A stretch of DNA of 64,000 bases, from NCBI GenBank assembly GCA_049890295.1, contig JBMHBP010000002.1:124001-188000 (forward strand). Direction: 5' to 3'. Made by a program: the position numbers and the translations under genes. Numbering within the stretch: position 1 is the stretch's first letter; every line of letters begins with the position of its first letter. Source of the stretch: GCA-2862585 sp049890295 (GTDB lineage Bacteria > Bacteroidota > Bacteroidia > Flavobacteriales > UBA7312). Shown here in pieces: positions 35,964-45,532 of this stretch. Below the pieces are notes generated by a model, which saw nothing but the letters and a program-made list of their open reading frames with translations, did no database searches and was not told where the DNA came from.

Positions 35964-37328
35964 TTATAACTTTACAGTGACGGTTTTTACTGAATTAACT
36001 TTTATTACTTTTTCTTTAGTGTAGGCACTTTGCAAGGCGTTCTTAGCTCTATACACAATTTTATACTTTCCTGGAAGAAGGTAAATGTTTTGTCTGCCTC
36101 GTTTGGGTTTTAAATCACAAACCCATTCTAAAGTATTTCCCATTTTAAAAATACTACCATAACCTGTTGAGGTAAAGGATAAAACTACTAGACCAGATTC
36201 TGGGATTTGAACTTTAGTTTCTTCACTTTGCCGTATATCAATGGTTTCATAAATTCGAGGTAAAGTCAGTATTTCTAAATCATATTTTCCAGTAATGTAT
36301 TTCTGTTTAGTATTTACTTGTTGAATGTTTAATGTATTGGGACTATTGTGTTCTCTAATAATACAATTAGTATTTGATTTTGAATTGCTGGTAGTTATAT
36401 TCAACTGTCCTTGTGGTGTGCTAATTGGGATTATGGTGTGTTTGCCTGGAGTGAGTTTCCATTCTCCCTTAGCTTTTCTTTCTGGAATGGTATGAGCCAC
36501 TACTTTATAACTCAATACTGGATCGATAACCAGTGTATCAGGATTACCTTTACTATTTATCGTATGTATGTAGTTGTATTGTAATACCCCAGAAAATGCA
36601 TCATAAAAGCTTAATGGAATATTAGTTTCTGTTGGGAGTTCATTTTCATCCAATAAATTGACTTGTGTAGTGGTTGAATTCAGTACTTGTGATACTACCA
36701 CCTCTAGAATAGATTTGAACTGTTCGGGATTACGTGCATCGTAGAATGTGCCGACGCATTCAAAGTTTTTCTTGTATTCCTCACTTAAACCTATACCGAT
36801 TACAAAGGGTTTTAGAATAATTTTTTTCTCTTGATATAGTCTGGATACTGCACATGGATCTCCACTACATTCCTCAATTCCGTCAGTAATTAGTACAATT
36901 ATATTTCTTGAATCGGAGTCATTGGGAAAATCTAAAGCACCTGACTCTAATGCTTTGGCTATGGGTGTGGTACCTTTAGGTCTTAAAGTTTGTAATCTTT
37001 TTTTTATAGCTGGAATTGTATTTTCTCCAAAGTCAACTTCTAGTCGAGTATCTCGACAGTCTTGAGGGGGCGAAGGTTTTTGGTGACCATAACATCTTAA
37101 GCCAATTTCAAGATTATTTCTATCAACTAAACTGTCCAACATATTACTCAGTAATTCCTTGGCAATTTCCATTCTACTATTACCGTCCCATTGAGCATAC
37201 ATACTTTGTGAAGCATCAAAAATGAACAGAACTCGCGTTTTATTAGTTTCGACTTGAGCAAAACTTTGAGTTGCCAACAAAAGACAACAACATGAAAAAA
37301 CGATCGATATGTATGTTCTAATAGTCAC
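35964..37328 (-). CDS. Secreted von Willebrand factor type A domain protein
   Basis: 454 residues from a GTG inside the last codons of the transketolase N-terminal gene (11-nt overlap). Signal peptide ending at SFAQ, then a vWA domain with a complete MIDAS site: D38-A-S-Q-S42, the Thr of GTTPIAKAL, and Asp in LITDGIEEC. Residues from about 225 form beta domains with no recognised family. A metal-dependent adhesion or protein-binding role in the periplasm or on the surface is likely. It lies between two halves of a cytoplasmic enzyme, which is odd. Confidence 0.8.
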   Translation of the reverse strand: MTIRTYISIVFSCCCLLLATQSFAQVETNKTRVLFIFDASQSMYAQWDGNSRMEIAKELLSNMLDSLVDRNNLEIGLRCYGHQKPSPPQDCRDTRLEVDFGENTIPAIKKRLQTLRPKGTTPIAKALESGALDFPNDSDSRNIIVLITDGIEECSGDPCAVSRLYQEKKIILKPFVIGIGLSEEYKKNFECVGTFYDARNPEQFKSILEVVVSQVLNSTTTQVNLLDENELPTETNIPLSFYDAFSGVLQYNYIHTINSKGNPDTLVIDPVLSYKVVAHTIPERKAKGEWKLTPGKHTIIPISTPQGQLNITTSNSKSNTNCIIREHNSPNTLNIQQVNTKQKYITGKYDLEILTLPRIYETIDIRQSEETKVQIPESGLVVLSFTSTGYGSIFKMGNTLEWVCDLKPKRGRQNIYLLPGKYKIVYRAKNALQSAYTKEKVIKVNSVKTVTVKL

Positions 37329-38157
37329 CTAAGGTTTCTGGATTTTGATTTAAAGCCAGTTGTAATTCTTCATCATTTGGGGCTACGCCATGCCATTTGT
37401 GACTACCCATCATGTAATCAACTCCGTTACCCATTTCAGTATGCATGACTATACAAACTGGTTTTTGCTGACTACATAGTTCTTTTGCCTTTTCTAATAC
37501 GCTGATTACACTACTGATGTTATTACCCTCTAGAATTTCTAAAACTATCCAACCAAAGGCTTCAAACTTGTGTTTTAGATTACCTAATGGCAAAACATCA
37601 TCAGTAGAACCGTCAATTTGTTTTTGGTTATAGTCAATGGTGGCAATTAAATTATCTATATTTTTAGCAGCGGCGTACATTACACCTTCCCAAATTTGAC
37701 CCTCTTGAAGTTCGCCATCTCCATGAAGACTGTAAACTATTGAAGAGTCCTTATTTAATTTTTTACTTTCAGCTGCTCCGATGGCTACAGAAAGACCTTG
37801 ACCTAATGAACCAGTTGATACTCTTACTCCTGGTAGATTTTCATGTGTGGTAGGATGGCCTTGAAGTCGAGAGTCAATTGTTCTAAAAGTCGAGAGTTCG
37901 CGAGTATCAAAATAGCCTGAACGTGCCAAAACGCTATATAATACAGGAGAAATATGTCCATTGGAAAGGAAAAATAAATCTTCATCAATACCATCCATTT
38001 TGAAATCAGTATCATGCTTTAAAACCTTAAAATAAAGTGCCACTAAAAATTCAACACATCCAAGAGACCCCCCTGGATGACCAGAATTTTGAGCATGTAC
38101 CATACGAACAATATCTCGTCTAACTTGAGAACAAATTGAGTTTAAGTTGTTAGTCAT
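37318..38157 (-). CDS. Transketolase N-terminal subunit
   Basis: 279 residues from the ATG at 38157 (MTNNLNSICSQVRRDIVRMVH); a longer open frame upstream covers the promoter. Thiamine-diphosphate motif GDGELQEGQIWEGVMYAAAKN...DYNQKQ is intact, as is HAQNSGHPGGSLG. It forms the cofactor half of transketolase. First gene of the minus-strand operon tktN-vWA-tktC-aminotransferase-thioredoxin. Confidence 0.92.
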   Translation of the reverse strand: MTNNLNSICSQVRRDIVRMVHAQNSGHPGGSLGCVEFLVALYFKVLKHDTDFKMDGIDEDLFFLSNGHISPVLYSVLARSGYFDTRELSTFRTIDSRLQGHPTTHENLPGVRVSTGSLGQGLSVAIGAAESKKLNKDSSIVYSLHGDGELQEGQIWEGVMYAAAKNIDNLIATIDYNQKQIDGSTDDVLPLGNLKHKFEAFGWIVLEILEGNNISSVISVLEKAKELCSQQKPVCIVMHTEMGNGVDYMMGSHKWHGVAPNDEELQLALNQNPETLGDY

Positions 38158-38178
38158 TTTAAAAATGTAAATTCTATT

Positions 38179-38211
38179 CAAAAGTAAGTGTTTAGGGTCG
38201 TTAAAATACAA
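38179..38211 (-). promoter_or_regulatory. Promoter of the transketolase operon (-33 TTG, -7 TACTTTTG)
   Basis: TTG at 38211-38209, 22-nt spacer, exact -7 box at 38186-38179, 21 nt before the ATG. Confidence 0.5.
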
Positions 38212-38247
38212 TTGTTAATATTTTTTAAATAAGTTTGATAAGGTCAC

Positions 38248-38255
38248 TATATTTG
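38248..38255 (+). promoter_or_regulatory. -7 box TATATTTG of ychF
   Basis: Exact consensus 20 nt before the ATG at 38276. Confidence 0.45.
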
Positions 38256-38275
38256 CTTAAAATTTTTAAAAAACT

Positions 38276-39373
38276 ATGGCTTTAAAATGTGGTATTGTTG
38301 GATTACCTAATGTAGGTAAATCAACATTGTTCAATTGTCTATCAAATGCAAAGGCACAATCGGCTAATTTTCCCTTTTGTACTATAGAACCAAACGTTGG
38401 TGTAATCACTGTTCCTGATAATCGACTTAATGATTTAGAACGTTTAGTGAAACCCCAAAAAGTAATGCCTACCACTGTTGAAATCGTAGATATCGCTGGA
38501 TTAGTTAAAGGGGCTAGTAAAGGAGAAGGCTTAGGCAATAAGTTTTTAGCAAATATTAGAGAAACAGATGCTATAATTCACGTGTTGAGGTGTTTTGAAA
38601 ATGATAATATTGTACATGTAGATGGTTCGGTTGACCCTATTAGAGATAAAGAAACTATAGATATTGAGCTCCAGTTAAAAGATTTAGAAGCAGTTGAAAA
38701 AAAGTTAGATAAGTACCAAAAACTGATGAGAACGGGAGATAAAACCGCTAAAACTACTGTTGAGATTCTTGAAAAATACAAAACACATCTAGAACAAGGA
38801 AAATCTGCAAGGAGTATTATGGTTGAGGACAAGGAAAAGGAAATCGTTTTAGACTTGATGTTATTGACAGATAAACCCATTATGTATGTGTGTAATGTCG
38901 ATGAGGATTCTATTAAAAATGGTAATTCATACGTTGATCAAGTAAAAGAAGCAGTCAAAAATGAAGATGCTGTCGTTTTAATGATTGCTGCCTCTACTGA
39001 AGCTGATATTTCTGAGCTAGAATCTTATGAAGAACGCAAATTGTTTTTAGATGATCTTGGGTTAGATGAGCCAGGTGTCAGTAAACTTATTCGTTCAGCA
39101 TATACCTTACTCAATTTATCAACCTATTTTACGGCAGGCGAAAAAGAGGTTAGAGCATGGACGATAAGAAAGGGCATGAAAGCACCTCAAGCAGCTGGCG
39201 TCATTCACACAGACTTTGAAAAGGGGTTCATTAGGGCAGAAGTGATTAAATACACAGACTTTGTTCAATTAGGTTCAGAATTGGCATGTAAAGAAAATGG
39301 TAAAATGTCAGTTGAAGGAAAAGAGTATGTTGTTGAAGATGGCGATATCATGCATTTTAGATTCAACACTTAA
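38276..39373 (+). CDS. ychF: Obg-like ATPase YchF
   Basis: 365 residues, the normal length. P-loop GLPNVGKSTLF at residues 8-18, switch region DIAGLVKGASKGEGLGNKFLANIRE, the ATP-selective CNVDED motif in place of NKxD, and a C-terminal TGS domain (IRKGMKAPQAAGVIHTDFEKGFIRAEV). YchF binds ribosomes and affects translation and oxidative stress response. It has its own promoter and no clear terminator. Confidence 0.95.
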   Translation: MALKCGIVGLPNVGKSTLFNCLSNAKAQSANFPFCTIEPNVGVITVPDNRLNDLERLVKPQKVMPTTVEIVDIAGLVKGASKGEGLGNKFLANIRETDAIIHVLRCFENDNIVHVDGSVDPIRDKETIDIELQLKDLEAVEKKLDKYQKLMRTGDKTAKTTVEILEKYKTHLEQGKSARSIMVEDKEKEIVLDLMLLTDKPIMYVCNVDEDSIKNGNSYVDQVKEAVKNEDAVVLMIAASTEADISELESYEERKLFLDDLGLDEPGVSKLIRSAYTLLNLSTYFTAGEKEVRAWTIRKGMKAPQAAGVIHTDFEKGFIRAEVIKYTDFVQLGSELACKENGKMSVEGKEYVVEDGDIMHFRFNT

Positions 39374-39398
39374 TTTTTAACTACAGATTCCTAATTAT

Positions 39399-39406
39399 TA
39401 TATTTG
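39399..39406 (+). promoter_or_regulatory. -7 box TATATTTG of the GlmU-like gene, predicted leaderless
   Basis: Exact consensus ending 4 nt before the ATG at 39411; no -33 TTG at the normal distance. Confidence 0.5.
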
Positions 39407-39410
39407 TTAA

Positions 39411-40571
39411 ATGAATTTTATCTTATTCGACGATAACAGAACAAACCTTTTGCCCCTAAGCTATACCAAACCGGTATCCCATCTAAGGGTTGGTATTCTT
39501 TGTATTTATGAAAAATGGGAATTATTTCTTTCCAAAAAGGTGTCATTTAGTACTGAAAATTATTTAAATGAGAAGTACCCTATTAAGCTGTCAAAAGAAA
39601 ATTATTGGATAAATGGAAGTATTTGTCCTAATCAACAATTAATTGATAATATTCTTTCACTAAAACAAAATCAAAGCCTTAAAAAAGGTCACCTTTTGAT
39701 AGCTTACAGAAGTAATAATGAGGAAGATATACCCCAAGAGACCATTGAATTTGAAAGTGACTGTTTACAAATTACTAGGCTTTGGGAAATATTTCAATTT
39801 AATGAACAATGTATTGTTTCAGATTTTAAACTACTTACAAAAGGAAGAATTTCAGCACCATTGAGCTCAACTAACCAAGTAGTGAATTCAGATTTAATCT
39901 TTATTGAAGAAGGTGCTAAAGTTGAACATTCTATACTAAATGCTTCAAGTGGGCCAATATACATTGGAAAAGGTGCTGAAATAATGGAAGGCTGTCTAAT
40001 TCGTGGACCACTGGCAATGTGTGATCATTCAGTACTTAAAATGGGGACTAAACTGTATGGTGCTACAACATTAGGTCCATACTGTAAGGTTGGTGGTGAA
40101 GTGAGTAATTCAGTATTTATGGGTTATTCCAATAAAGGTCATGATGGTTTTCTTGGAAATTCAGTAATAGGCGAGTGGTGTAACTTGGGTGCAGATACTA
40201 ACAATTCTAACCTAAAAAATAATTATGCTGAGGTTAAGCTTTGGAATTATGCATCAGAACGTTTTGAAAATTCAGGCTTACAATTTTGTGGACTTATTAT
40301 GGGTGATCACTCAAAATGTAGCATAAATACCATGTTTAACACTGGAACCGTTATAGGCGTTAGCTCGAATATTTTTGGATCAGGTTTTCCCAGAAATTTT
40401 GTACCATCTTTTTCATGGGGAGGAGCATCAGGATACACTACTTTCAAACCAACTAAAGCATATGAAGTAGCCGAAAAAATGATGCAAAGACGTTCTGTAG
40501 AATTTAATTCAGTTGAAAAAAATATACTAGACTCTGTCTTTGAACTGACAAAGTCGTACCGAAAAGACTAG
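39411..40571 (+). CDS. Bacteroidota-type GlmU (sugar nucleotidyltransferase with beta-helix acyltransferase)
   Basis: 386 residues fitting the alternative GlmU family (TIGR03991). The N-terminal LLPLSYTKPVSHLRVGILCIYEKW is its marker; the C-terminal half is a left-handed beta helix of hexapeptide turns (IYIGKGAEIMEGCLIRGP, KLYGATTLGPYCKVGGEV). Expected to make UDP-GlcNAc from glucosamine-1-P for peptidoglycan and LPS. Activity is known for relatives only by inference and context. Probably leaderless mRNA. Confidence 0.85.
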   Translation: MNFILFDDNRTNLLPLSYTKPVSHLRVGILCIYEKWELFLSKKVSFSTENYLNEKYPIKLSKENYWINGSICPNQQLIDNILSLKQNQSLKKGHLLIAYRSNNEEDIPQETIEFESDCLQITRLWEIFQFNEQCIVSDFKLLTKGRISAPLSSTNQVVNSDLIFIEEGAKVEHSILNASSGPIYIGKGAEIMEGCLIRGPLAMCDHSVLKMGTKLYGATTLGPYCKVGGEVSNSVFMGYSNKGHDGFLGNSVIGEWCNLGADTNNSNLKNNYAEVKLWNYASERFENSGLQFCGLIMGDHSKCSINTMFNTGTVIGVSSNIFGSGFPRNFVPSFSWGGASGYTTFKPTKAYEVAEKMMQRRSVEFNSVEKNILDSVFELTKSYRKD

Positions 40572-40667
40572 AATTGTCATAATTTGCTCTAAAATTTATT
40601 GTTGGCATAGTTATTGCCCTAAATGATTTAAAGTCAAATATCTATCATTTGACCAAAAATATATTGA

Positions 40668-43079
40668 ATGAAAGAAATGTTTAAACAGAGATTTGTTGCT
40701 AGTAATATGGAAGAGGATACTGATTTTTTCCCCTTACTCACTAATTTAGATGAAGATAAAATCAATAAAGAGCAAATTCCAGAAGTTCTTCCAATTTTAC
40801 CATTAAGAAATACGGTATTATTTCCTGGTGTCATCATACCTATAACAGTAGGTAGAGACAAATCTGTGAAATTAATCAAAGACTATTACAAAGGGGATAA
40901 GACTATTGGGATTGTATCTCAAAAAAACAGTGATATTGAAAATCCATCCCCAAAAGATTTAAATGCTATTGGTACCATGGCACACATCATGAAGATGTTA
41001 AGAATGCCAGATGGAAATATTACTGTTATTATTCAAGGCAGAAAACCTATTAAAATCAATGAAGTCGTTCAAGAAGAGCCTTATTTTAAAGCAACTGTCT
41101 CAGAACTAGTTGAAGAAAAGCCTAAAAAAGACGATGAGGAATATCTAGCTCTAGTAGAATCCATCAAAGATGTAGCCCTTCAAATCGTAAAAGAATCACC
41201 AAATATTCCATCCGAAGCCCAGTTAGCCATTCAAAATATTGACTCTTCAACATATTTAGTCAATTTCGTCTGTTCCAACATGGACGTTAATGTAGAGAAG
41301 AAACAAGAATTATTAGAAATATTTAATTTAAAAAAGCGATCAGAACATACATTAGAAATAATTACTAAAGAATTGCAACGCCTTGAAATGAAAAATGAAA
41401 TTCAACACAAGGTTAAGCACGATTTAGATCAACAGCAGAGAGAATATTTTCTTAATCAACAATTGAAGGCTATTCAAGAAGAATTAGGAGGTTCAGCAGA
41501 TCAAGAAATAGAAGAAATGAGAAACCGATCAAAATCCAAGAAATGGACAAAAAAGGTTGGTGAAACTTTTGAAAAAGAATTAAAGAAATTGCAGAGAATG
41601 AATCCTGCCATGGCCGATTATTCCGTTCAAAGAGCTTATTTAGATTTAGTACTGGATTTACCGTGGGGTGAATATACAACGGATAGCTTTGATTTGAAAA
41701 AAGCAAAGAAAATTCTTGATAGGGATCACTTTGGTCTAGATAAAGTTAAAGAACGAATTTTAGAATATTTAGCAGTTTTAAAATTAAAAGGGGATATGAA
41801 GTCACCTATACTTTGCTTGCACGGACCTCCAGGAGTTGGTAAAACTTCATTAGGAAAATCTATTGCAGAAGCTTTGGGTAGAAGATACGAACGCGTCTCT
41901 TTGGGTGGGCTTAGGGATGAGTCGGAAATTCGCGGGCACAGGAAAACTTACATAGGTGCAATGCCCGGTAGAATTATCAAATCTATTAAAAAAGCTCACT
42001 CATCAAACCCCGTATTTGTACTAGACGAAATAGATAAAATTACAAGAGACTCTCATGGCGATCCATCTTCAGCCATGTTGGAAGTCCTTGATCCTGAACA
42101 AAACAACTCATTTCACGATAATTATTTAGAAATGGGATACGATTTGTCCAAGGTTATGTTTGTAGCAACAGCCAATTCTTTAAATACTATTCAACCAGCT
42201 TTGAGAGATAGAATGGAAATTATCGAAATCAATGGTTATACAGTAGAAGAAAAGGTGCAAATAGCAAAAAAACATCTATTACCAAGACAACTCAAAGAAC
42301 ACGGATTAAATAAAAGTCATTTATCCTTATCATCTAAAGTGATTCAAGTAGTGGTAGATGGTTATACCCGAGAGTCTGGAGTAAGAGGATTAGACAAAAT
42401 GGTGGCTAAATTAGTTCGTTTTGCAGCTAAATCCATAGCTCTGGAAGAGGACTATAATACAGTTCCAGAAATAGAAGATTTAAAAACTATTCTTGGTGCT
42501 GTTCGTTTTGATAGAGATAAGCAATTAAATAATAATATTCCAGGTGTAGTGACTGGCTTAGCGTGGACACCTGTTGGTGGTGATATATTATTTATTGAAT
42601 GTAGCAAAAGTCCAGGCAAAGGTAAACTTACTATAACTGGAAATTTGGGTAATGTTATGAAAGAGTCATCTACCATTGCCATGCATAATATTAGATCACA
42701 ATCTGAGCTTTTAGGTATAGATCGTAAAGTTTTAGATAATAGTGACGTACATATTCATGTTCCTGAAGGTGCTACACCAAAAGACGGACCATCTGCAGGT
42801 ATTACCATGCACACAGCCTTAGTTTCTCTATTCACAAACAAAATAGTCAAGCCAAAAATAGCTATGACTGGTGAAATAACTTTAAGAGGTAAAGTCCTTC
42901 CAGTAGGAGGTATCAAAGAAAAAATTCTTGCCGCTAAAAGGGCAGGTGTAAAGGAAATCATTCTGTGCGATCAAAATAAAAAGGACATAGATGAAATCAA
43001 CGAAAGGTATTTAAAAGGCCTGAAGTTTCATTTTGTTTCAAAAATGACTGAAGTATTGGATATTTCAATGAATAAATAA
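40668..43079 (+). CDS. lon: ATP-dependent protease Lon
   Basis: 803 residues. LAN domain (LPILPLRNTVLFPGVIIPITVGR) at about 40-240, AAA+ module with Walker A GPPGVGKTSLGKS, DEIDKI and sensor motifs, and a protease domain with the Ser-Lys dyad S709 (KDGPSAGIT) and K752 (GGIKEK), 43 residues apart as in E. coli. It degrades misfolded and regulatory proteins. An N-terminal extension of about 38 residues precedes the LAN domain, and three Met codons (residues 1, 4 and 14) could serve as start. Confidence 0.95.
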   Translation: MKEMFKQRFVASNMEEDTDFFPLLTNLDEDKINKEQIPEVLPILPLRNTVLFPGVIIPITVGRDKSVKLIKDYYKGDKTIGIVSQKNSDIENPSPKDLNAIGTMAHIMKMLRMPDGNITVIIQGRKPIKINEVVQEEPYFKATVSELVEEKPKKDDEEYLALVESIKDVALQIVKESPNIPSEAQLAIQNIDSSTYLVNFVCSNMDVNVEKKQELLEIFNLKKRSEHTLEIITKELQRLEMKNEIQHKVKHDLDQQQREYFLNQQLKAIQEELGGSADQEIEEMRNRSKSKKWTKKVGETFEKELKKLQRMNPAMADYSVQRAYLDLVLDLPWGEYTTDSFDLKKAKKILDRDHFGLDKVKERILEYLAVLKLKGDMKSPILCLHGPPGVGKTSLGKSIAEALGRRYERVSLGGLRDESEIRGHRKTYIGAMPGRIIKSIKKAHSSNPVFVLDEIDKITRDSHGDPSSAMLEVLDPEQNNSFHDNYLEMGYDLSKVMFVATANSLNTIQPALRDRMEIIEINGYTVEEKVQIAKKHLLPRQLKEHGLNKSHLSLSSKVIQVVVDGYTRESGVRGLDKMVAKLVRFAAKSIALEEDYNTVPEIEDLKTILGAVRFDRDKQLNNNIPGVVTGLAWTPVGGDILFIECSKSPGKGKLTITGNLGNVMKESSTIAMHNIRSQSELLGIDRKVLDNSDVHIHVPEGATPKDGPSAGITMHTALVSLFTNKIVKPKIAMTGEITLRGKVLPVGGIKEKILAAKRAGVKEIILCDQNKKDIDEINERYLKGLKFHFVSKMTEVLDISMNK

Positions 43080-43080
43080 A

Positions 43081-43088
43081 TACATTTG
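43081..43088 (+). promoter_or_regulatory. -7 box TACATTTG of the outer-membrane protein gene
   Basis: Exact consensus immediately after the lon stop, 22 nt before the next ATG, suggesting separate transcription. Confidence 0.4.
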
Positions 43089-43110
43089 TTTTACTCTAAA
43101 ATTAAAATCA

Positions 43111-43740
43111 ATGAAAAAAATATATCTTCTTTTTTCACTCATCGTAATCGTCAACTTGTCATTCGCACAAGAAGCACTTGTTAAAATCAGTCCCTTTCAT
43201 TTTGTGGATGGAACATTTTATACTACCTATGAACGTGCACTCAAAAATAATAATTCATTCACTTTATCAGGAGGTTACCATTTAACGGAAAATGGTGATG
43301 AATATGGTTGGATGGGAGAATTGCAAATTAGAAAGTATGTGGTTAAGCCAAAAATAAATAGTTCAAGTGAGTCACCACTTTCAGGTATTTATGCAGGTTT
43401 GTATGCCAATGGGAAATATTTCCTAGAACATTATGAATGGTTTAGAGAAAATTGGGAAGTGGAACCTTATTATAATGAAAATGGTCAATACCAACAAGGA
43501 ACAGGCTATTCTTATGATTTAATAGATCAAGAGTACGATATTAAACAAATTGAAGCAGGAGTGGTAATGGGTATTCAAATGATATTTTCAGATAACTTTT
43601 CGCTGGATTTTTTTCTAGGTGGTGGTCTCAGGTCATCAAAGATTGATAATAAACCCACGAATGTAGAATTTTATTCACCTGATAGAGGTTACACAGGTAT
43701 TGTACCTAAGATTGGATTTGAAGTTGGTTTAGCATTATAA
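43111..43740 (+). CDS. Predicted outer-membrane beta-barrel protein
   Basis: 209 residues with a signal peptide (NLSFAQ). Alternating hydrophobic strands ending with FEVGLAL, an aromatic or hydrophobic C-terminal strand typical of small barrels (eight strands likely). An acidic, aromatic loop (WFRENWEVEPYYNENGQYQQ) lies in the middle. No family assigned with certainty; the function is unknown. A clear terminator follows. Confidence 0.6.
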   Translation: MKKIYLLFSLIVIVNLSFAQEALVKISPFHFVDGTFYTTYERALKNNNSFTLSGGYHLTENGDEYGWMGELQIRKYVVKPKINSSSESPLSGIYAGLYANGKYFLEHYEWFRENWEVEPYYNENGQYQQGTGYSYDLIDQEYDIKQIEAGVVMGIQMIFSDNFSLDFFLGGGLRSSKIDNKPTNVEFYSPDRGYTGIVPKIGFEVGLAL

Positions 43741-43765
43741 ATACAATCAATACTGTAAATTAAAT

Positions 43766-43790
43766 AGCACCAAATGGGTGCTTTTTTTTT
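43766..43790 (+). terminator. Rho-independent terminator
   Basis: Stem AGCACC / GGTGCT with a short loop, followed by a run of nine T. Ends the transcript of the outer-membrane protein gene, ahead of porQ. Confidence 0.85.
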
Positions 43791-43832
43791 ATAATAAGTT
43801 GTTATAAAATCACTAATAATACAAAACATTTG

Positions 43833-43840
43833 TTTCTTTG
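43833..43840 (+). promoter_or_regulatory. -7-like box TTTCTTTG of porQ, predicted leaderless
   Basis: One mismatch to TAnnTTTG, ending 4 nt before the ATG at 43845. Confidence 0.3.
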
Positions 43841-43844
43841 TAAA

Positions 43845-44858
43845 ATGAGGTACGGGATTTTGTTTATAATACTGATAATTTTTGCAAATCCTCTTTTTGC
43901 ACAGTTTGGGAGTGATGCTTTCCAAGCATTGAATTTACCTTTATCCTCTCGCTTGGCGGTCCTAAATGAACCCATTGCATTGATGGACGATGATGTAGAG
44001 GTTGGAATTGTCAATCCGTCTATGTTGAACGATCAAATGAACAATCAACTTTCACTGAACTTTGTAGACTATTTTTCAGACATAAATTTTATTTCAGCAT
44101 CTTATGCTTTTCCATTCAAAGATTTTGGAACTATGGGAGTTTCTATCAAGTCTATTGGTTATGGTGAATTTGTTGAAACGGATATTGCAGCTCAAAACCT
44201 AGGAACCTTTGGTGCTAATGAGCAAATAATTGCTGTTGGATTAAGTAAAAAGCTAACCGATCGGTGGATGGTAGGAGCTTCAGTAAAATCTTTATTTTCA
44301 AATTTTGAATCATACAGTTCAACAGCAGTAGCAACAGACATGAGCATAGCTTATTATAATATTGAAAAGAAATTTTACATGACTATGCTCGCAAAACATA
44401 TTGGTAGACAATTAACTTCATTTACATCAACTACTGAAAATCTTCCATTACAATTAGAATTTGGGATGTCTAAACGTCTTGAACATCTGCCGTTTAGATT
44501 TATGTTGGGTTATAAAAATATTCAACAATGGGATTTAACTTACACTACTGAAAATACAACTATAGATACCAACACAACTTTTTTGATGGATTTTTCATCT
44601 AATTTGTTCAGACACATAGACTTTGGTGGGGAGCTAAGTTTGGGCAAACACCTACAACTTCGAATGGGATATAGCCCAAAAAGAAGACAAGAACTTAAAG
44701 TGAATTCATTTTTTGGGATGGTAGGATTTTCATGGGGAATAGGTGTAAAATTTTCACATTTCAAAATAGATTACGGTCGTTCAACTTATCACTTGCACGG
44801 TTCACCAAATTACTTTTCCTTTAGTACAGACATATCCAAGTTCTACAGAAAGAAATGA
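43845..44858 (+). CDS. porQ: Type IX secretion system protein PorQ
   Basis: 337 residues from the ATG at 43845 (a longer frame starts 15 nt upstream with a TTG-type codon). Signal peptide ending at LFAQ, then FGSDAFQALNLPLSSRLAVLNEPIALMDDDVEVGIVNPSML, the hallmark N-terminus of PorQ, and a barrel domain ending HLHGSPNYFSFSTDI. PorQ sits in the outer membrane and is needed for attachment of T9SS cargo in P. gingivalis. It overlaps cmk by 4 nt (ATGA); porQ next to cmk is a common order in Bacteroidota. Confidence 0.88.
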   Translation: MRYGILFIILIIFANPLFAQFGSDAFQALNLPLSSRLAVLNEPIALMDDDVEVGIVNPSMLNDQMNNQLSLNFVDYFSDINFISASYAFPFKDFGTMGVSIKSIGYGEFVETDIAAQNLGTFGANEQIIAVGLSKKLTDRWMVGASVKSLFSNFESYSSTAVATDMSIAYYNIEKKFYMTMLAKHIGRQLTSFTSTTENLPLQLEFGMSKRLEHLPFRFMLGYKNIQQWDLTYTTENTTIDTNTTFLMDFSSNLFRHIDFGGELSLGKHLQLRMGYSPKRRQELKVNSFFGMVGFSWGIGVKFSHFKIDYGRSTYHLHGSPNYFSFSTDISKFYRKK

Positions 44859-45532
44859 AAAAAATAAATATAGCAATAGATGGTCATTCATCATGTGGTA
44901 AAAGTACCATAGCAAAGCAATTAGCCCGGTATTTAGGTTATATATATGTTGATACAGGTGCAATGTATAGATCAGTTTGTTTGTATGCCTTAAATAATAA
45001 TATTATAGAAAATGGTAATATCGATATTTCATTACTTCTTGATTTACTAGATGATATTGATGTAAATTTTAAATATGATCCGCAGACAAATACTTCATTA
45101 ACCTACCTTAATGGAAAAAATGTTGAAAGTGAAATTAGAGGAATTTGGGTTTCTGAAAATGTTAGTAAAATAAGTAAAGTTAAAGCTGTCCGACAAAAAC
45201 TAATTTCTATTCAAAGGAATATAGGCAAGAATAAAGGAGTTGTGATGGATGGTAGGGACATCGGCTCTATAGTTTTTCCAAATGCAGAACTTAAGTTATT
45301 TGTTACAGCTTCTGTTGAAGTTAGAGCAAAAAGACGATTTTTAGAACTTGAAAATGTTTCATTTGATGATGTTTTAGAAAATTTGAAACAAAGGGATAAG
45401 GATGATAGTACTCGTAAAGAAAATCCATTGATTATTGATAAAGCTGCAAAAATAATTGACAACACATCTTTGAGTAAGGAAGAGCAGTTTAATCTAGTTT
45501 TAAAATACTACAATCAAGTAGTATCTCATTAA
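44855..45532 (+). CDS. cmk: Cytidylate kinase
   Basis: 225 residues. P-loop GHSSCGKSTIAKQLA at the N-terminus, YVDTGAMYRSV for the substrate, MDGRDIGSIVFPNAELKLFVTAS and KRRFLE for phosphate transfer. It phosphorylates CMP and dCMP. Translationally coupled to porQ (ATGA). The 3' end overlaps the convergent ispH by 4 nt; no terminator is visible between them. Very low G+C. Confidence 0.94.
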   Translation: MKKINIAIDGHSSCGKSTIAKQLARYLGYIYVDTGAMYRSVCLYALNNNIIENGNIDISLLLDLLDDIDVNFKYDPQTNTSLTYLNGKNVESEIRGIWVSENVSKISKVKAVRQKLISIQRNIGKNKGVVMDGRDIGSIVFPNAELKLFVTASVEVRAKRRFLELENVSFDDVLENLKQRDKDDSTRKENPLIIDKAAKIIDNTSLSKEEQFNLVLKYYNQVVSH

